From Fusobacterium_C sp036516095 (GTDB lineage Bacteria > Fusobacteriota > Fusobacteriia > Fusobacteriales > Fusobacteriaceae), in assembly GCF_036516095.1 (NCBI RefSeq), contig NZ_DATBUM010000175.1, positions 1-8,471 of the forward strand: 8,471 bases of DNA. Direction: 5' to 3'. The notes under the pieces are model-generated. The model saw only the letters and a program-made list of their open reading frames with translations. It did no database searches and was not told the origin of the DNA. Positions within the stretch are counted from its first letter, which is position 1; every line of letters starts with the position of its first letter. Positions 1-7,253 of the stretch are shown here, piece after piece. Both the position numbers and the translations under genes were made by a program.

Positions 1-370
1 TGACAATTTCTTGTTGTGACACTTCTCGAAATTGTTCTATGATATTCCCTTCCGTATTTGGATTTAGGAAAATATTCCGAAAAAGATTGCTCTCTTCTTT
101 TGCAAAAATACAAAACCCCAGTCCCATATTTAAAAAAGGTAATTCCGTTCTGTTATTTTGAATGTACTCTAAAAATAATGCTTTTGCTTTCTGTATTAAA
201 ACTTCTTTTAATTCTTCCATAGAGCGAAAAGAATTATAGATAGGAGCTGGAGAAGCTTTCATATAATCTCCTAATTTTCTAGCAGTAATTGCTTCCATCC
301 CTTCTTTTTTCAACATTTTAAATGCTTTTTCAATAATTTTTTCTCTGTCGAAAACTACTCTTCTAGCCAT
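1..370 (-). CDS. TetR-family transcriptional regulator, C-terminus cut off by window edge
   Basis: DNA-binding regulator of the TetR/AcrR family, acting in the cytoplasm as a dimer on palindromic operators. The 123 residues visible begin MARRVVFDREKIIEKAFKML. A helix-turn-helix follows at about residues 28-47 (ITARKLGDYMKASPAPIYNSF is the typical TetR recognition helix with its Y-x-x-F end), then SMEELKEVLIQKA begins the ligand-binding part. TetR proteins are usually about 190-200 residues, so roughly 70 residues lie beyond base 1. The ATG at 368-370 is chosen because a strong AGGAGG site (380-385) sits nine bases upstream. The gene follows the outer-membrane protein gene by 29 bases on the same strand, and a separate promoter lies at the end of that gene. 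Its likely target is the porin gene and itself; ligand unknown. Family assignment is secure, target is inference. Confidence 0.88.
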   Translation of the reverse strand, partial: MARRVVFDREKIIEKAFKMLKKEGMEAITARKLGDYMKASPAPIYNSFRSMEELKEVLIQKAKALFLEYIQNNRTELPFLNMGLGFCIFAKEESNLFRNIFLNPNTEGNIIEQFREVSQQEIV

Positions 371-393
371 GATCTTACACCTCCTCTATGGAT

Positions 394-422
394 ATTATAC
401 TAGAATTTTTTAGTAAAGCCAA
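394..422 (-). promoter_or_regulatory. Promoter of the tetR-like gene, inside the porin gene's 3' end, with overlapping palindrome
   Basis: On the minus strand TTGGCT (417-422) is followed by a 17-base spacer and a perfect TATAAT (394-399), about 24 bases before the ATG at 370. A 5-base inverted repeat TACTA/TAGTA (398-402 and 411-415, 8-base gap) overlaps the -10 edge and spacer, which is where a TetR repressor would bind for self-control. The -35 matches consensus at four of six positions. Sequence elements are seen directly; activity and operator role are inference. Confidence 0.5.
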
Positions 423-1785
423 GCCCAAAAGCTGTAATACTTTTTTTGTATTTTTGTTGTTCATTTACATTGGATAATTTTTGCATCATAGGATTTGCTT
501 TGTCTTTTACTCTTCCCATGATGTTTCCTTCTTCTCCCTTATAGAAGTAATGAGCCACACTTGCGGTTAATTCTAAAGTCGGACTATATTGATATTTCAC
601 ACCGGTTCCCAGCATAAAAGAATCCAAAGCGTATTCAATATCATTATAACTGTCTTTTAAAGCTCCTGTTTTTGCATAATTAATGGAAGCTAATACTGCC
701 CATTTTTCATTTAATTTATATTCATTTCCGAAAGCCACTTCAAAACCATTGTTATATTTTTGCCCATCCATTTTTGCATCTTTGTTGAAGTAATAGTTTG
801 CAGATAAGCCTGTCATCCATTTATCTGTTACTTGATATGTGGTCCCTACTGCTAGAATAGCCGGTAAATCTCTTCTTTGTTTTACCCCATCCTTATATTC
901 AGGATAATATAAATTGGAAGTGAATCCAATTGGTTCAAATCCTTTAATGGCCGGAATAGTAATTTGTTTTTCTGTTGCTTTCGCCTTAAAATTTAATTTT
1001 ACTCTGGAATCATATCTCATTCCAATATTCCACTTTTCATTGACTTTATAGTTTGCTCCCAATACAAATCCGATTCCGTTTGCAGTTCTCTTAGAATCAA
1101 TATCTGCTTCTAAATGTGCATTTTTTAATGCCGAATATAACATCTTATCTACAAATTTTTTCCCTGTATATGCTCTTACCCCTATATGCCCTTTTAAACT
1201 TCGAATTCCATGTACAAATCGAATTCCTCCGGACAAAGATAATTTATCATTCACTTGATATGCTCTCCCTAAAGTCATCTGTCCATATAAATTACTTCCC
1301 TTTGCTTTTGTTCCTTTTAATACATCCACTTTTATAGCATGATTTTGATCCGGCATAATAATATTTGTATTTAATTTTGCTACTAAATCAGGAATAATGG
1401 CAGTTCCTACCACTCCATGTTTATAATCTAATGTTCCTCCTCCTGCAATCGCACTAAAAGTAAAGTAAGTAGAACTATTTTTATTTACTTTTGTCAACGA
1501 AATATTGGGAACAGGTTGCACAAAAATAGCCTTGTATTCTTTTCCTTTATATTCTGATTGTTCATGTCCGGCTGCTATTTGCAATCCTCCATTAACATAC
1601 AGTCCTTCTTCCAATTGTGTTGTTCCGGCAGGATTGTAATAAGGAGATACTCCATTGATTGCTCCGTTTTGAGCCTGATTTCCCAAATATTCCGGCGCAT
1701 AAGTTTGAATATGATCTATGGATGCTCCGTATGCCGTCATGCTTAGTAAACTAGCAAGTAATGTACATTTTAATTTTAAATTCAT
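400..1785 (-). CDS. FadL/OMPP1/TodX-family outer-membrane transport protein
   Basis: Beta-barrel outer-membrane protein of the FadL family, which lets long-chain fatty acids or other hydrophobic compounds cross the outer membrane; the substrate here is not known. The product is 461 residues, a normal size. A signal peptide is visible (MNLKLK, hydrophobic core to about residue 19, probable cleavage AYG/AS after residue 20). The mature start SIDHIQTYAPEYLGNQAQNG and the nearby YYNPAGTTQLEEG match the family's N-terminal region with its NPAG motif. The rest is rich in alternating beta strands, and it ends in phenylalanine (GLGFTKKF), as outer-membrane barrels do. An open frame continues upstream to 1860, but the ATG at 1783-1785 is the start: it has GGGAGG four bases upstream, precedes the signal peptide, and lies downstream of the promoter. 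A TetR regulator follows 29 bases later with no terminator between, so partial co-transcription is likely. Confidence 0.9.
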   Translation of the reverse strand: MNLKLKCTLLASLLSMTAYGASIDHIQTYAPEYLGNQAQNGAINGVSPYYNPAGTTQLEEGLYVNGGLQIAAGHEQSEYKGKEYKAIFVQPVPNISLTKVNKNSSTYFTFSAIAGGGTLDYKHGVVGTAIIPDLVAKLNTNIIMPDQNHAIKVDVLKGTKAKGSNLYGQMTLGRAYQVNDKLSLSGGIRFVHGIRSLKGHIGVRAYTGKKFVDKMLYSALKNAHLEADIDSKRTANGIGFVLGANYKVNEKWNIGMRYDSRVKLNFKAKATEKQITIPAIKGFEPIGFTSNLYYPEYKDGVKQRRDLPAILAVGTTYQVTDKWMTGLSANYYFNKDAKMDGQKYNNGFEVAFGNEYKLNEKWAVLASINYAKTGALKDSYNDIEYALDSFMLGTGVKYQYSPTLELTASVAHYFYKGEEGNIMGRVKDKANPMMQKLSNVNEQQKYKKSITAFGLGFTKKF

Positions 1786-1831
1786 CTTTCCTCCCTTAAA
1801 ATAAAGACATTTGTCTGTGACAATACACTTT

Positions 1832-1860
1832 AATATAACACGTGTTTTCAATGATGTCAA
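1832..1860 (-). promoter_or_regulatory. Strong sigma-70-type promoter of the FadL-like gene with palindrome in the spacer
   Basis: Minus-strand TTGACA (1855-1860, perfect) is followed by a 17-base spacer and TATATT (1832-1837), about 47 bases before the ATG at 1785. A-tract-rich DNA just upstream (1861-1885) resembles an UP element. The spacer contains a perfect 10-base palindrome, AACACGTGTT (1837-1846), well placed for a repressor to block RNA polymerase; the downstream TetR protein is the obvious candidate. Short inverted repeats of GACA/TGTC lie in the leader (about 1805-1823). The promoter is well supported; the operator is inference. Confidence 0.72.
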
Positions 1861-1950
1861 GGAATTTTCTTTTCATTTTTTCAAGAAAGATTACAAAAAC
1901 CTTCAAAATACAAAGACCATGATTTAAAAGGAAATGGTATATATCATATC

Positions 1951-1997
1951 AAAAAGGATTTCAGAGATTGTGTTTCTAAAATCTCCAAAATCCTTTT
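1951..1997 (-). terminator. Rho-independent terminator after fbp
   Basis: On the minus strand a long hairpin forms 53 bases after the fbp stop codon: AAAAGGATTT pairs with AAATCCTTTT (10 base pairs, 1988-1997 with 1952-1961), then a TG/TG internal mismatch, then GAGATT pairs with AATCTC (6 base pairs), leaving a 10-base loop containing GAAAC. The stem ends in CCTTTTT, giving a short U-run. It closes the regulator-ppdK-fbp unit and separates it from the porin promoter. The loop and inner stem resemble the terminator at 7263-7304. The plus-strand side is also T-rich, so weak action in both directions is possible. Confidence 0.75.
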
Positions 1998-2049
1998 AAA
2001 AATTTCATATTTTATTCTTCATCGATGTCACATTTGACAATAAAGCTTT

Positions 2050-3981
2050 TTATTTCACTTGTATTATTCCTTTGCGATAAGCCAACAACAATTTTTTCAA
2101 ATCGTTCACCTGTCCCTGCAATTTTTTTCCAATATCCGTATCTTTTACTCGCTTTCTCTGAACAATTTTATCTTCCACCACTACAGAAGATAAAATATCG
2201 GCTCCTTCTTTCAAGGCTTTCTCTTTCGATTCAAAAGGAGCATGTGATACCAGTTTAATTCCATAAGAATTATAAATTAAAGTATATCCGGCAATTCCGG
2301 TTGTTTTTTGATAAGCTCTTGCAAATCCTCCATCGATGACGAATAACTTTCCATTCGCCTTGACAGGAGATTCTCCTTTTTTCACCTTGACGGGAACATG
2401 TCCATTGATAATATGAGAAATTTTTGGATTTAATCCAAATTCCGATAAAATCATATTACAAGTTTCTTCTTTGTCAATATATCGATAATAAGGATTTTTA
2501 TGCTCTTCGTGAGTACTCTTATCATCAATAAAGTATCGTTCAAAAGTTCTCATCACATCTTTTCCAAAAAGCGGGGATAATTCTCCACACCATAGATACC
2601 ATAAAAAATCTCGATTTCTCTTGTCTTTTTCATTTCCCACTCGATCAAAAAAAGCTTGTCTTGCGATGGTATCAACTTTGTCCAAATACGCTTTTCCTTT
2701 GTATTTAACTCCTTCAATCTCTACCTCCGCCAATTTTCCTTCTTCTGTTAACGGAACACAGGCATGATATAATAAATTGGAATTACAGCACAAATACAAA
2801 GACCCATGACTGAATAGAAAACGTAAATGCCGTTGTAATTTTTCGCTGTTCATAAAAGAATCTTTTAATCGGTCTAACAATTCTGCTTCTTCTTCCAATA
2901 ATTCCAAAGGATTCTTAGGATCTACCGTTGGAAAAAAGCTATCGTTTAGGGGATATTCTTTTCCTTGCCATAAAATCGTTCCCTTTTCATAATCAATATC
3001 TTTTAAAATTTCACGATCTTTCATTCTTAAATTTGGATTTCGTTCTGAAAACAATCCCTCCACTTTAAATTGAATGATACTAATCGCCTTATGCATTTGA
3101 GCTACCAAGTCCGAATCTATTCCCTCTTTAGGACGAAAACTTCTACAAGGGTCTTTCCCATAATATTTCATTGCAAAAGTAGCTAAAGGCAGCAAGTTAA
3201 TTCCATAGGCTTCTTCTAAAATATCATTGTTATTGTAACGACAACAAATCCGAATTACATTGGCAATACAGGCTTTATTTCCAACCCCGGCTCCTATCCA
3301 CAACATATCATGGTTGCCCCATTGAATATCGACATGGTGGTACTCAAGGAGGCAATCCATAATAAGATGTGGTGCCGGTCCTCTATCATAAATATCTCCA
3401 ACTAAATGAAGATGATCTATCGTCAATCTGCGAATTAACTCACTCATAGCTACAATAAATTGCTTACTGTAAGAAATCGCAATCAAAGTATCAATAATAG
3501 ATTCTATATAATCTTTTTTATTATCTTCTTCTCGGCTTTCATATAATAATTCCTGCATAATATATTCAAAATCTTTCGGCATTGCTTTTCGAACCTTAGA
3601 TCGAGTATATTTACTGGAAACATTCTTACATACTGTCAACAAACGGTAAATAATTGTTCGAATCCATTTATTCATATTCGGTTGTTCTTCTAAAGCCATA
3701 TCATACTTTCCGTCCGGATAATAAATAACTGTCGCTAACTCTTTTTTTTCAGATTCTGTCAGAGACTCTTGAAAAATATCTTCAATCTTTTGTCGAATAC
3801 TTCCGGAACCATTTCTCAGCACATGACTGAATGCCTCATATTCTCCATGTACATCCGTTAAAAAATGTTCTGTTCCCTTGGGTAAATTTAGAATTGCCTG
3901 TAAGTTGACAATTTCTGTTGATGTTTCCGCTATACTGGGAAAACTTTTGGACAATAATTCTAGATATTTTAATTCTGACAT
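2050..3981 (-). CDS. fbp: Fructose-1,6-bisphosphatase, class III (Firmicutes type)
   Basis: Cytoplasmic enzyme that hydrolyses fructose-1,6-bisphosphate to fructose-6-phosphate, the committed step of gluconeogenesis. It is 643 residues, close to the class III family's usual 640-670, which is unrelated in sequence to the E. coli Fbp/GlpX enzymes. Metallophosphatase motifs are visible: TDVHGEYEAF (42-51), GDIYDRGPAP (195-204), WGNHD (221-225), INGHVPVK (525-532) and VIDGGFARAYQ (548-558), the last two being the well-conserved C-terminal signature. These Asp, His and Asn residues are the expected metal ligands of this fold. The start ATG at 3979-3981 is chosen because its ribosome site, TAAGGAG, uses the stop codon of ppdK (3992-3994), so translation of the two genes is probably coupled. 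It is the last gene of the unit and is followed by a terminator. No truncation or missing motif is seen. Confidence 0.97.
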   Translation of the reverse strand: MSELKYLELLSKSFPSIAETSTEIVNLQAILNLPKGTEHFLTDVHGEYEAFSHVLRNGSGSIRQKIEDIFQESLTESEKKELATVIYYPDGKYDMALEEQPNMNKWIRTIIYRLLTVCKNVSSKYTRSKVRKAMPKDFEYIMQELLYESREEDNKKDYIESIIDTLIAISYSKQFIVAMSELIRRLTIDHLHLVGDIYDRGPAPHLIMDCLLEYHHVDIQWGNHDMLWIGAGVGNKACIANVIRICCRYNNNDILEEAYGINLLPLATFAMKYYGKDPCRSFRPKEGIDSDLVAQMHKAISIIQFKVEGLFSERNPNLRMKDREILKDIDYEKGTILWQGKEYPLNDSFFPTVDPKNPLELLEEEAELLDRLKDSFMNSEKLQRHLRFLFSHGSLYLCCNSNLLYHACVPLTEEGKLAEVEIEGVKYKGKAYLDKVDTIARQAFFDRVGNEKDKRNRDFLWYLWCGELSPLFGKDVMRTFERYFIDDKSTHEEHKNPYYRYIDKEETCNMILSEFGLNPKISHIINGHVPVKVKKGESPVKANGKLFVIDGGFARAYQKTTGIAGYTLIYNSYGIKLVSHAPFESKEKALKEGADILSSVVVEDKIVQRKRVKDTDIGKKLQGQVNDLKKLLLAYRKGIIQVK

Positions 3982-3991
3982 CCTCTTCTCC

Positions 3992-6526
3992 TTATTTTCT
4001 ATTTTTCAAATAACTTTGAGCTGCTGCCAAGATTGCAGATGGTACTCGGAACGGAGAACAACTGATATAGTCGAACCCTTGTCTTTCAAAGAATTCTATA
4101 CTCTTCGGATCTCCTCCATGCTCTCCACAAATTCCGACCGTTAAATTTTTATTCGCTTCTCTTCCTAACTTTGCTCCATATTCTACCAATTTCCCAACCG
4201 CTTTTTGGTCAATAGAATAGAAAGGTTCTCCCTCCCAAATTCCTTTTTCTCGATATTGATCCAAGAATTTTACAGAGTCATCTCGAGAAAGTCCCATGGA
4301 CATTTGTGTCAAGTCATTGGTTCCGAAAGAGAAGAAATCAGCAACTTCCGCAATCTCATTTGCCAGTAAACAAGCTCTTGGAATTTCAATCATGGTTCCT
4401 AATTTGTAATCCAGTCTTTCCTTTCTTTCTTCAAATAAACATTCAATTTCTTCTGTAATTTCTTTTCTTAAATATGCCAATTCTTTCGCTTCCATTGTAA
4501 ATGGAATCATAATTTCAGGGTGTACCGGATGTCCTTCTTTTCTACAATCCAAAGCAGCTTCTAAAATAGCTCTTCCTTGTGCACGATACAGTCTGGGATA
4601 ACTTACTCCCAAACGACATCCTCTATGTCCCAACATAGGATTTTCATCTTTTAATTTTCGAATTCTAATTTCCAAATCATCCAAGTGAATTCCTAAATTT
4701 TTTGCCATAATAATCTTATCTGCTTTTTCTTTCGGTAAAAATTCATGAACAGGAGGATCTAATAAACGGATATTTGCCACATCTCCATTTAGATTTTTGA
4801 AAATTCCCATGAAGTCTTCTTTTTGTAATGCAAACAACTTTTCAATTGCCTTATTCTTTTCTTCTCCCTCTTCTCCTAAAATCACTTGTCGAATTGCCCA
4901 AATTTTATCTTTTTGGAAGAACATATGTTCCGTTCTGCAAAGTCCGATTCCTTCCGCTCCAAAATCTTTTCCCATTTTTACATCTTCTGGAGTATCCGCA
5001 TTCATACGAACTTGCAAACGTTTGATTTCATAAGCCCAAGAAAGAATTTTTTTCAAGTCATCGTCATAGCTTGCTTCTTTGATAGCTACTTTTCCTAAAT
5101 AAATTTCTCCTGTATAGCCGCTGATGGAAATAAATTCTCCTTCTTTAATGGTTCTTCCACCGATGTACATTTCTCGATCAATTTCATTAATTTTAATCGC
5201 TCCACAACCTGTGATACAACATTTTCCCATTCCTCTTGCTACCACAGCTCCATGAGAAGTTGCCCCCCCTTTCACGGTCAAAATTCCTTGTGCTAAGGCA
5301 ATTCCTTTCAAATCTTCCGGAGAAGTTTCTTCTCTGACTAAAATAGTTTTTTCCCGAATTTTTACCCGTTTGGAATCAAACATCACTCTACCGACTGCTA
5401 CTCCGGAAGAAGCTGCCAATCCTTTTCCTAATAAAGTCGCTTTTTTCACAGCATCTTCTTCAAAATCTCCTGTCAATAATTGATTCACTAAAGAAGGATC
5501 CACTCGTAACACAGCATCTTCTTTGGAAATAATTCCTTCTTCTTGCATATCAATCGCAATTCTTACTGCCGCTTTGGGAGCTCTTTTTCCATTTCTTGTT
5601 TGTAAAATATATAATTTTTCATCTTGAATTGTAAACTCAATATCTTGCATATCCCGGTTGTGTTGTTCTAACTTATGAATATTTTCCAACAATTCTTCAT
5701 ATACTTTCGGCATTTCTTCCTGCAATTTTGCAATCGGTTCCGGAGTTCGAATTCCTGCAACAATATCTTCTCCTTGTGCACAAATTAAATATTCTCCAAA
5801 AATTTGTTTTTCTCCTGTGGACGGATTTCGAGAAAATACAACTCCTGTCCCTGATTTTTGGTTAAAGTTTCCAAACACCATTTCTTGTACTACCACAGCG
5901 GTTCCCATATTGTCATCAATATTATTTAATTTTCGATATAGGATTGCTCTTTCGTTATTCCAAGAATTAAAAATAGAATTCACTGCCATCAAAATTTGTT
6001 CTTTCACTTCTTCCGGAAATTTTTCTCCTGTTTCTTTTTCGTAAAGAGCTTTGTATAAAGGAATTAAATCTTTTGGATTTTCCGTTTTTCCTGCAATTTC
6101 ATCAAACTTTTTCTTTTCCACACCTTGTACAATTTCTGAAAACATGGAAATAAATCTTGCATAGGAAGAATACACAAACTTTTCATCTCGAATACTTGCC
6201 AACATTTCTTCTGCAACCTTATCATTAAATCCGACATTCAGAATAGTGTCCATCATTCCCGGCATGGAAATAGGAGCTCCGGAACGAACGGAAACAAGTA
6301 AAGGTTTCTTTTGAATGGTTTCCAATTTGTCTAAAATTTCTTTTCGTAATTCCTCAGATATTTTTTTCCCATTTTTAAAATATTCCCGGCAGGCATCTGT
6401 CGTTACAATAATTCCATTCGGAATTGCCAAACCGATTTTAGTCATTTCTGCTAAATTTCCACCTTTTCCGCCTAACAACGGAATTAAATCTTTTCCACCT
6501 TCCCTAAATTCATATACTTGTTTCAT
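3992..6526 (-). CDS. ppdK: Pyruvate, phosphate dikinase
   Basis: Cytoplasmic enzyme that interconverts pyruvate + ATP + phosphate and phosphoenolpyruvate + AMP + diphosphate through a phosphohistidine. It is 844 residues. Order of parts: ATP-grasp nucleotide-binding region (about 1-340, with LLGGKGGNLAEMT at 17-29 and LLVSVRSGAPISMPGMMDT at 76-94), central swivelling domain with the phospho-carrier histidine 425 in GGATSHGAVVARGMG and the adjacent threonine 423 that regulatory kinases modify in this family, then the PEP-binding TIM barrel (about 500-844) with GIGLCRTEHMFF, MLGHRGCRLG, the catalytic cysteine 800 in GICGEHGGDP, and SCSPFRVPSA. The family norm is about 875; most of the shortfall is a short loop before LLVSVRSG, where relatives carry a TGKxFGD-like segment. 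The ATG at 6524-6526 has AGGAG (6534-6538) seven bases upstream. It lies 20 bases after the HTH-CBS regulator and 10 before fbp, so a gluconeogenic direction is likely. Confidence 0.97.
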   Translation of the reverse strand: MKQVYEFREGGKDLIPLLGGKGGNLAEMTKIGLAIPNGIIVTTDACREYFKNGKKISEELRKEILDKLETIQKKPLLVSVRSGAPISMPGMMDTILNVGFNDKVAEEMLASIRDEKFVYSSYARFISMFSEIVQGVEKKKFDEIAGKTENPKDLIPLYKALYEKETGEKFPEEVKEQILMAVNSIFNSWNNERAILYRKLNNIDDNMGTAVVVQEMVFGNFNQKSGTGVVFSRNPSTGEKQIFGEYLICAQGEDIVAGIRTPEPIAKLQEEMPKVYEELLENIHKLEQHNRDMQDIEFTIQDEKLYILQTRNGKRAPKAAVRIAIDMQEEGIISKEDAVLRVDPSLVNQLLTGDFEEDAVKKATLLGKGLAASSGVAVGRVMFDSKRVKIREKTILVREETSPEDLKGIALAQGILTVKGGATSHGAVVARGMGKCCITGCGAIKINEIDREMYIGGRTIKEGEFISISGYTGEIYLGKVAIKEASYDDDLKKILSWAYEIKRLQVRMNADTPEDVKMGKDFGAEGIGLCRTEHMFFQKDKIWAIRQVILGEEGEEKNKAIEKLFALQKEDFMGIFKNLNGDVANIRLLDPPVHEFLPKEKADKIIMAKNLGIHLDDLEIRIRKLKDENPMLGHRGCRLGVSYPRLYRAQGRAILEAALDCRKEGHPVHPEIMIPFTMEAKELAYLRKEITEEIECLFEERKERLDYKLGTMIEIPRACLLANEIAEVADFFSFGTNDLTQMSMGLSRDDSVKFLDQYREKGIWEGEPFYSIDQKAVGKLVEYGAKLGREANKNLTVGICGEHGGDPKSIEFFERQGFDYISCSPFRVPSAILAAAQSYLKNRK

Positions 6527-6546
6527 TCTACTTCTCCTCTCCTCAT

Positions 6547-7134
6547 TTATAAAGTTTCTAGATATAATTTGCTGATATTCGTTTTGCTAAATCTCCCTAC
6601 CAAATAACACACTTCTTTTCCTTGCTTTACTACTGCAACTGAGTCAATTTGATGTTTCATTATCTTTTCCACTGCGGTTTTAATAGAATCTTGTTCCGTG
6701 ACATAGATTAAATTCGGCATTCTTGTCATAACCATATGAATGGGTAATTTTTCCAAATCTTTGTTTCCCAAAGCCGCTTTCAACAAGTCTTTTCTGGAAA
6801 CAACTCCCACCAATATGTCTTTCTGTTCTGTGATAAACACACTTCCAATGTCATTTTCAAACATATACACAATGGTTTCATAGACACTGCTTTTGGAATC
6901 CACTTTCTTCGGTTCTCCCATGACCTGTCCTACTTTATGTTTACTCTCTCCTCCGATATAACAATATCCATAATTCTGTCTTGCAGAAATCAAGGCCATT
7001 TTTCGTAAAATGGAAAAATCTGTTCTTAATGCCGAACGAGTTAAACCCAAATTCTGTGCAATCTCTTCTCCTGAAATGGGAGAGTTTTCTTTGATTAAAT
7101 GTAAAATTTTTTCCTGTCTTATTGTCAGTTCCAT
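6547..7134 (-). CDS. CcpN-like HTH-CBS transcriptional regulator
   Basis: Probable metabolite-sensing DNA-binding regulator. The 195-residue protein has an N-terminal winged helix-turn-helix (about 1-58; ISGEEIAQNLGLTRSALRTD is the helix pair, then NYGYCYIGG the wing), a short linker, and two CBS domains (about 79-122, with IGSVFITEQKDILVGVVSRK; and about 134-190, with VMTRMPNLIYVTEQDSIKTA). CBS pairs bind adenine nucleotides or related ligands. The layout and size match CcpN of Bacillus subtilis (about 212 residues), a repressor of the gluconeogenic genes gapB and pckA. Here the gene heads the same transcription unit as ppdK and fbp, 20 bases before ppdK, which fits a role in sensing energy or glycolytic state and controlling gluconeogenesis. 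The ATG at 7132-7134 has AGAGGAG five to eight bases upstream. Domain assignment is firm; equivalence to CcpN, and whether it acts as repressor or activator, is inference. Confidence 0.88.
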   Translation of the reverse strand: MELTIRQEKILHLIKENSPISGEEIAQNLGLTRSALRTDFSILRKMALISARQNYGYCYIGGESKHKVGQVMGEPKKVDSKSSVYETIVYMFENDIGSVFITEQKDILVGVVSRKDLLKAALGNKDLEKLPIHMVMTRMPNLIYVTEQDSIKTAVEKIMKHQIDSVAVVKQGKEVCYLVGRFSKTNISKLYLETL

Positions 7135-7202
7135 AGCTCTCCTCTTCTTTTAATAGTGTACTCTAATATAAATTATTTTCATCTCATCTTTTATTTATAA
7201 TA

Positions 7203-7231
7203 CTAATATCACATTTTTTAAAAAAATGCAA
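7203..7231 (-). promoter_or_regulatory. Possible promoter/operator region of the regulator-ppdK-fbp unit
   Basis: The gap 7135-7253 is very AT-rich and must hold the promoter of the downstream unit. The best candidate is minus-strand TTGCAT (7226-7231), 17-base spacer, TATTAG (7203-7208), leaving a leader of about 65 bases. The spacer is almost entirely a 17-base near-palindrome (7212-7228, CATTTTTT/AAAAAATG around one central base). TGTGATATTAG (7203-7213) partly resembles the CcpN operator consensus known from Bacillus (TRTGHYATAYW, recalled from memory; 8 of 11 positions). Both boxes match consensus only partly, so this is tentative. Confidence 0.35.
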
Positions 7232-7253
7232 TATTTTTATTTGTGTACATTAT

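Noticed and set aside
1116..1337. Plus-strand open frames lying within the minus-strand genes (for example 1116-1337, 3878-4144, 4797-5033, 6315-6575, 8142-8327)
   Set aside because: They lie antisense to well-supported genes, show no domain motifs, and look like composition shadows.
1786..1860. Upstream extension of the FadL-like gene adding 25 residues
   Set aside because: The extension covers the promoter and has no signal-peptide logic; the ATG at 1785 has a strong ribosome site and directly begins a signal peptide.
1861..1950. Possible small gene or RNA between the porin promoter and the fbp terminator
   Set aside because: AT-rich with no convincing ORF, ribosome site or hairpin; best explained as upstream promoter DNA.
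2025..2258. Plus-strand ORF with a TTGACA just inside it (2034-2039)
   Set aside because: No matching -10 at 16-18 bases, no ribosome site, and most of it is antisense to the conserved C-terminal end of fbp.
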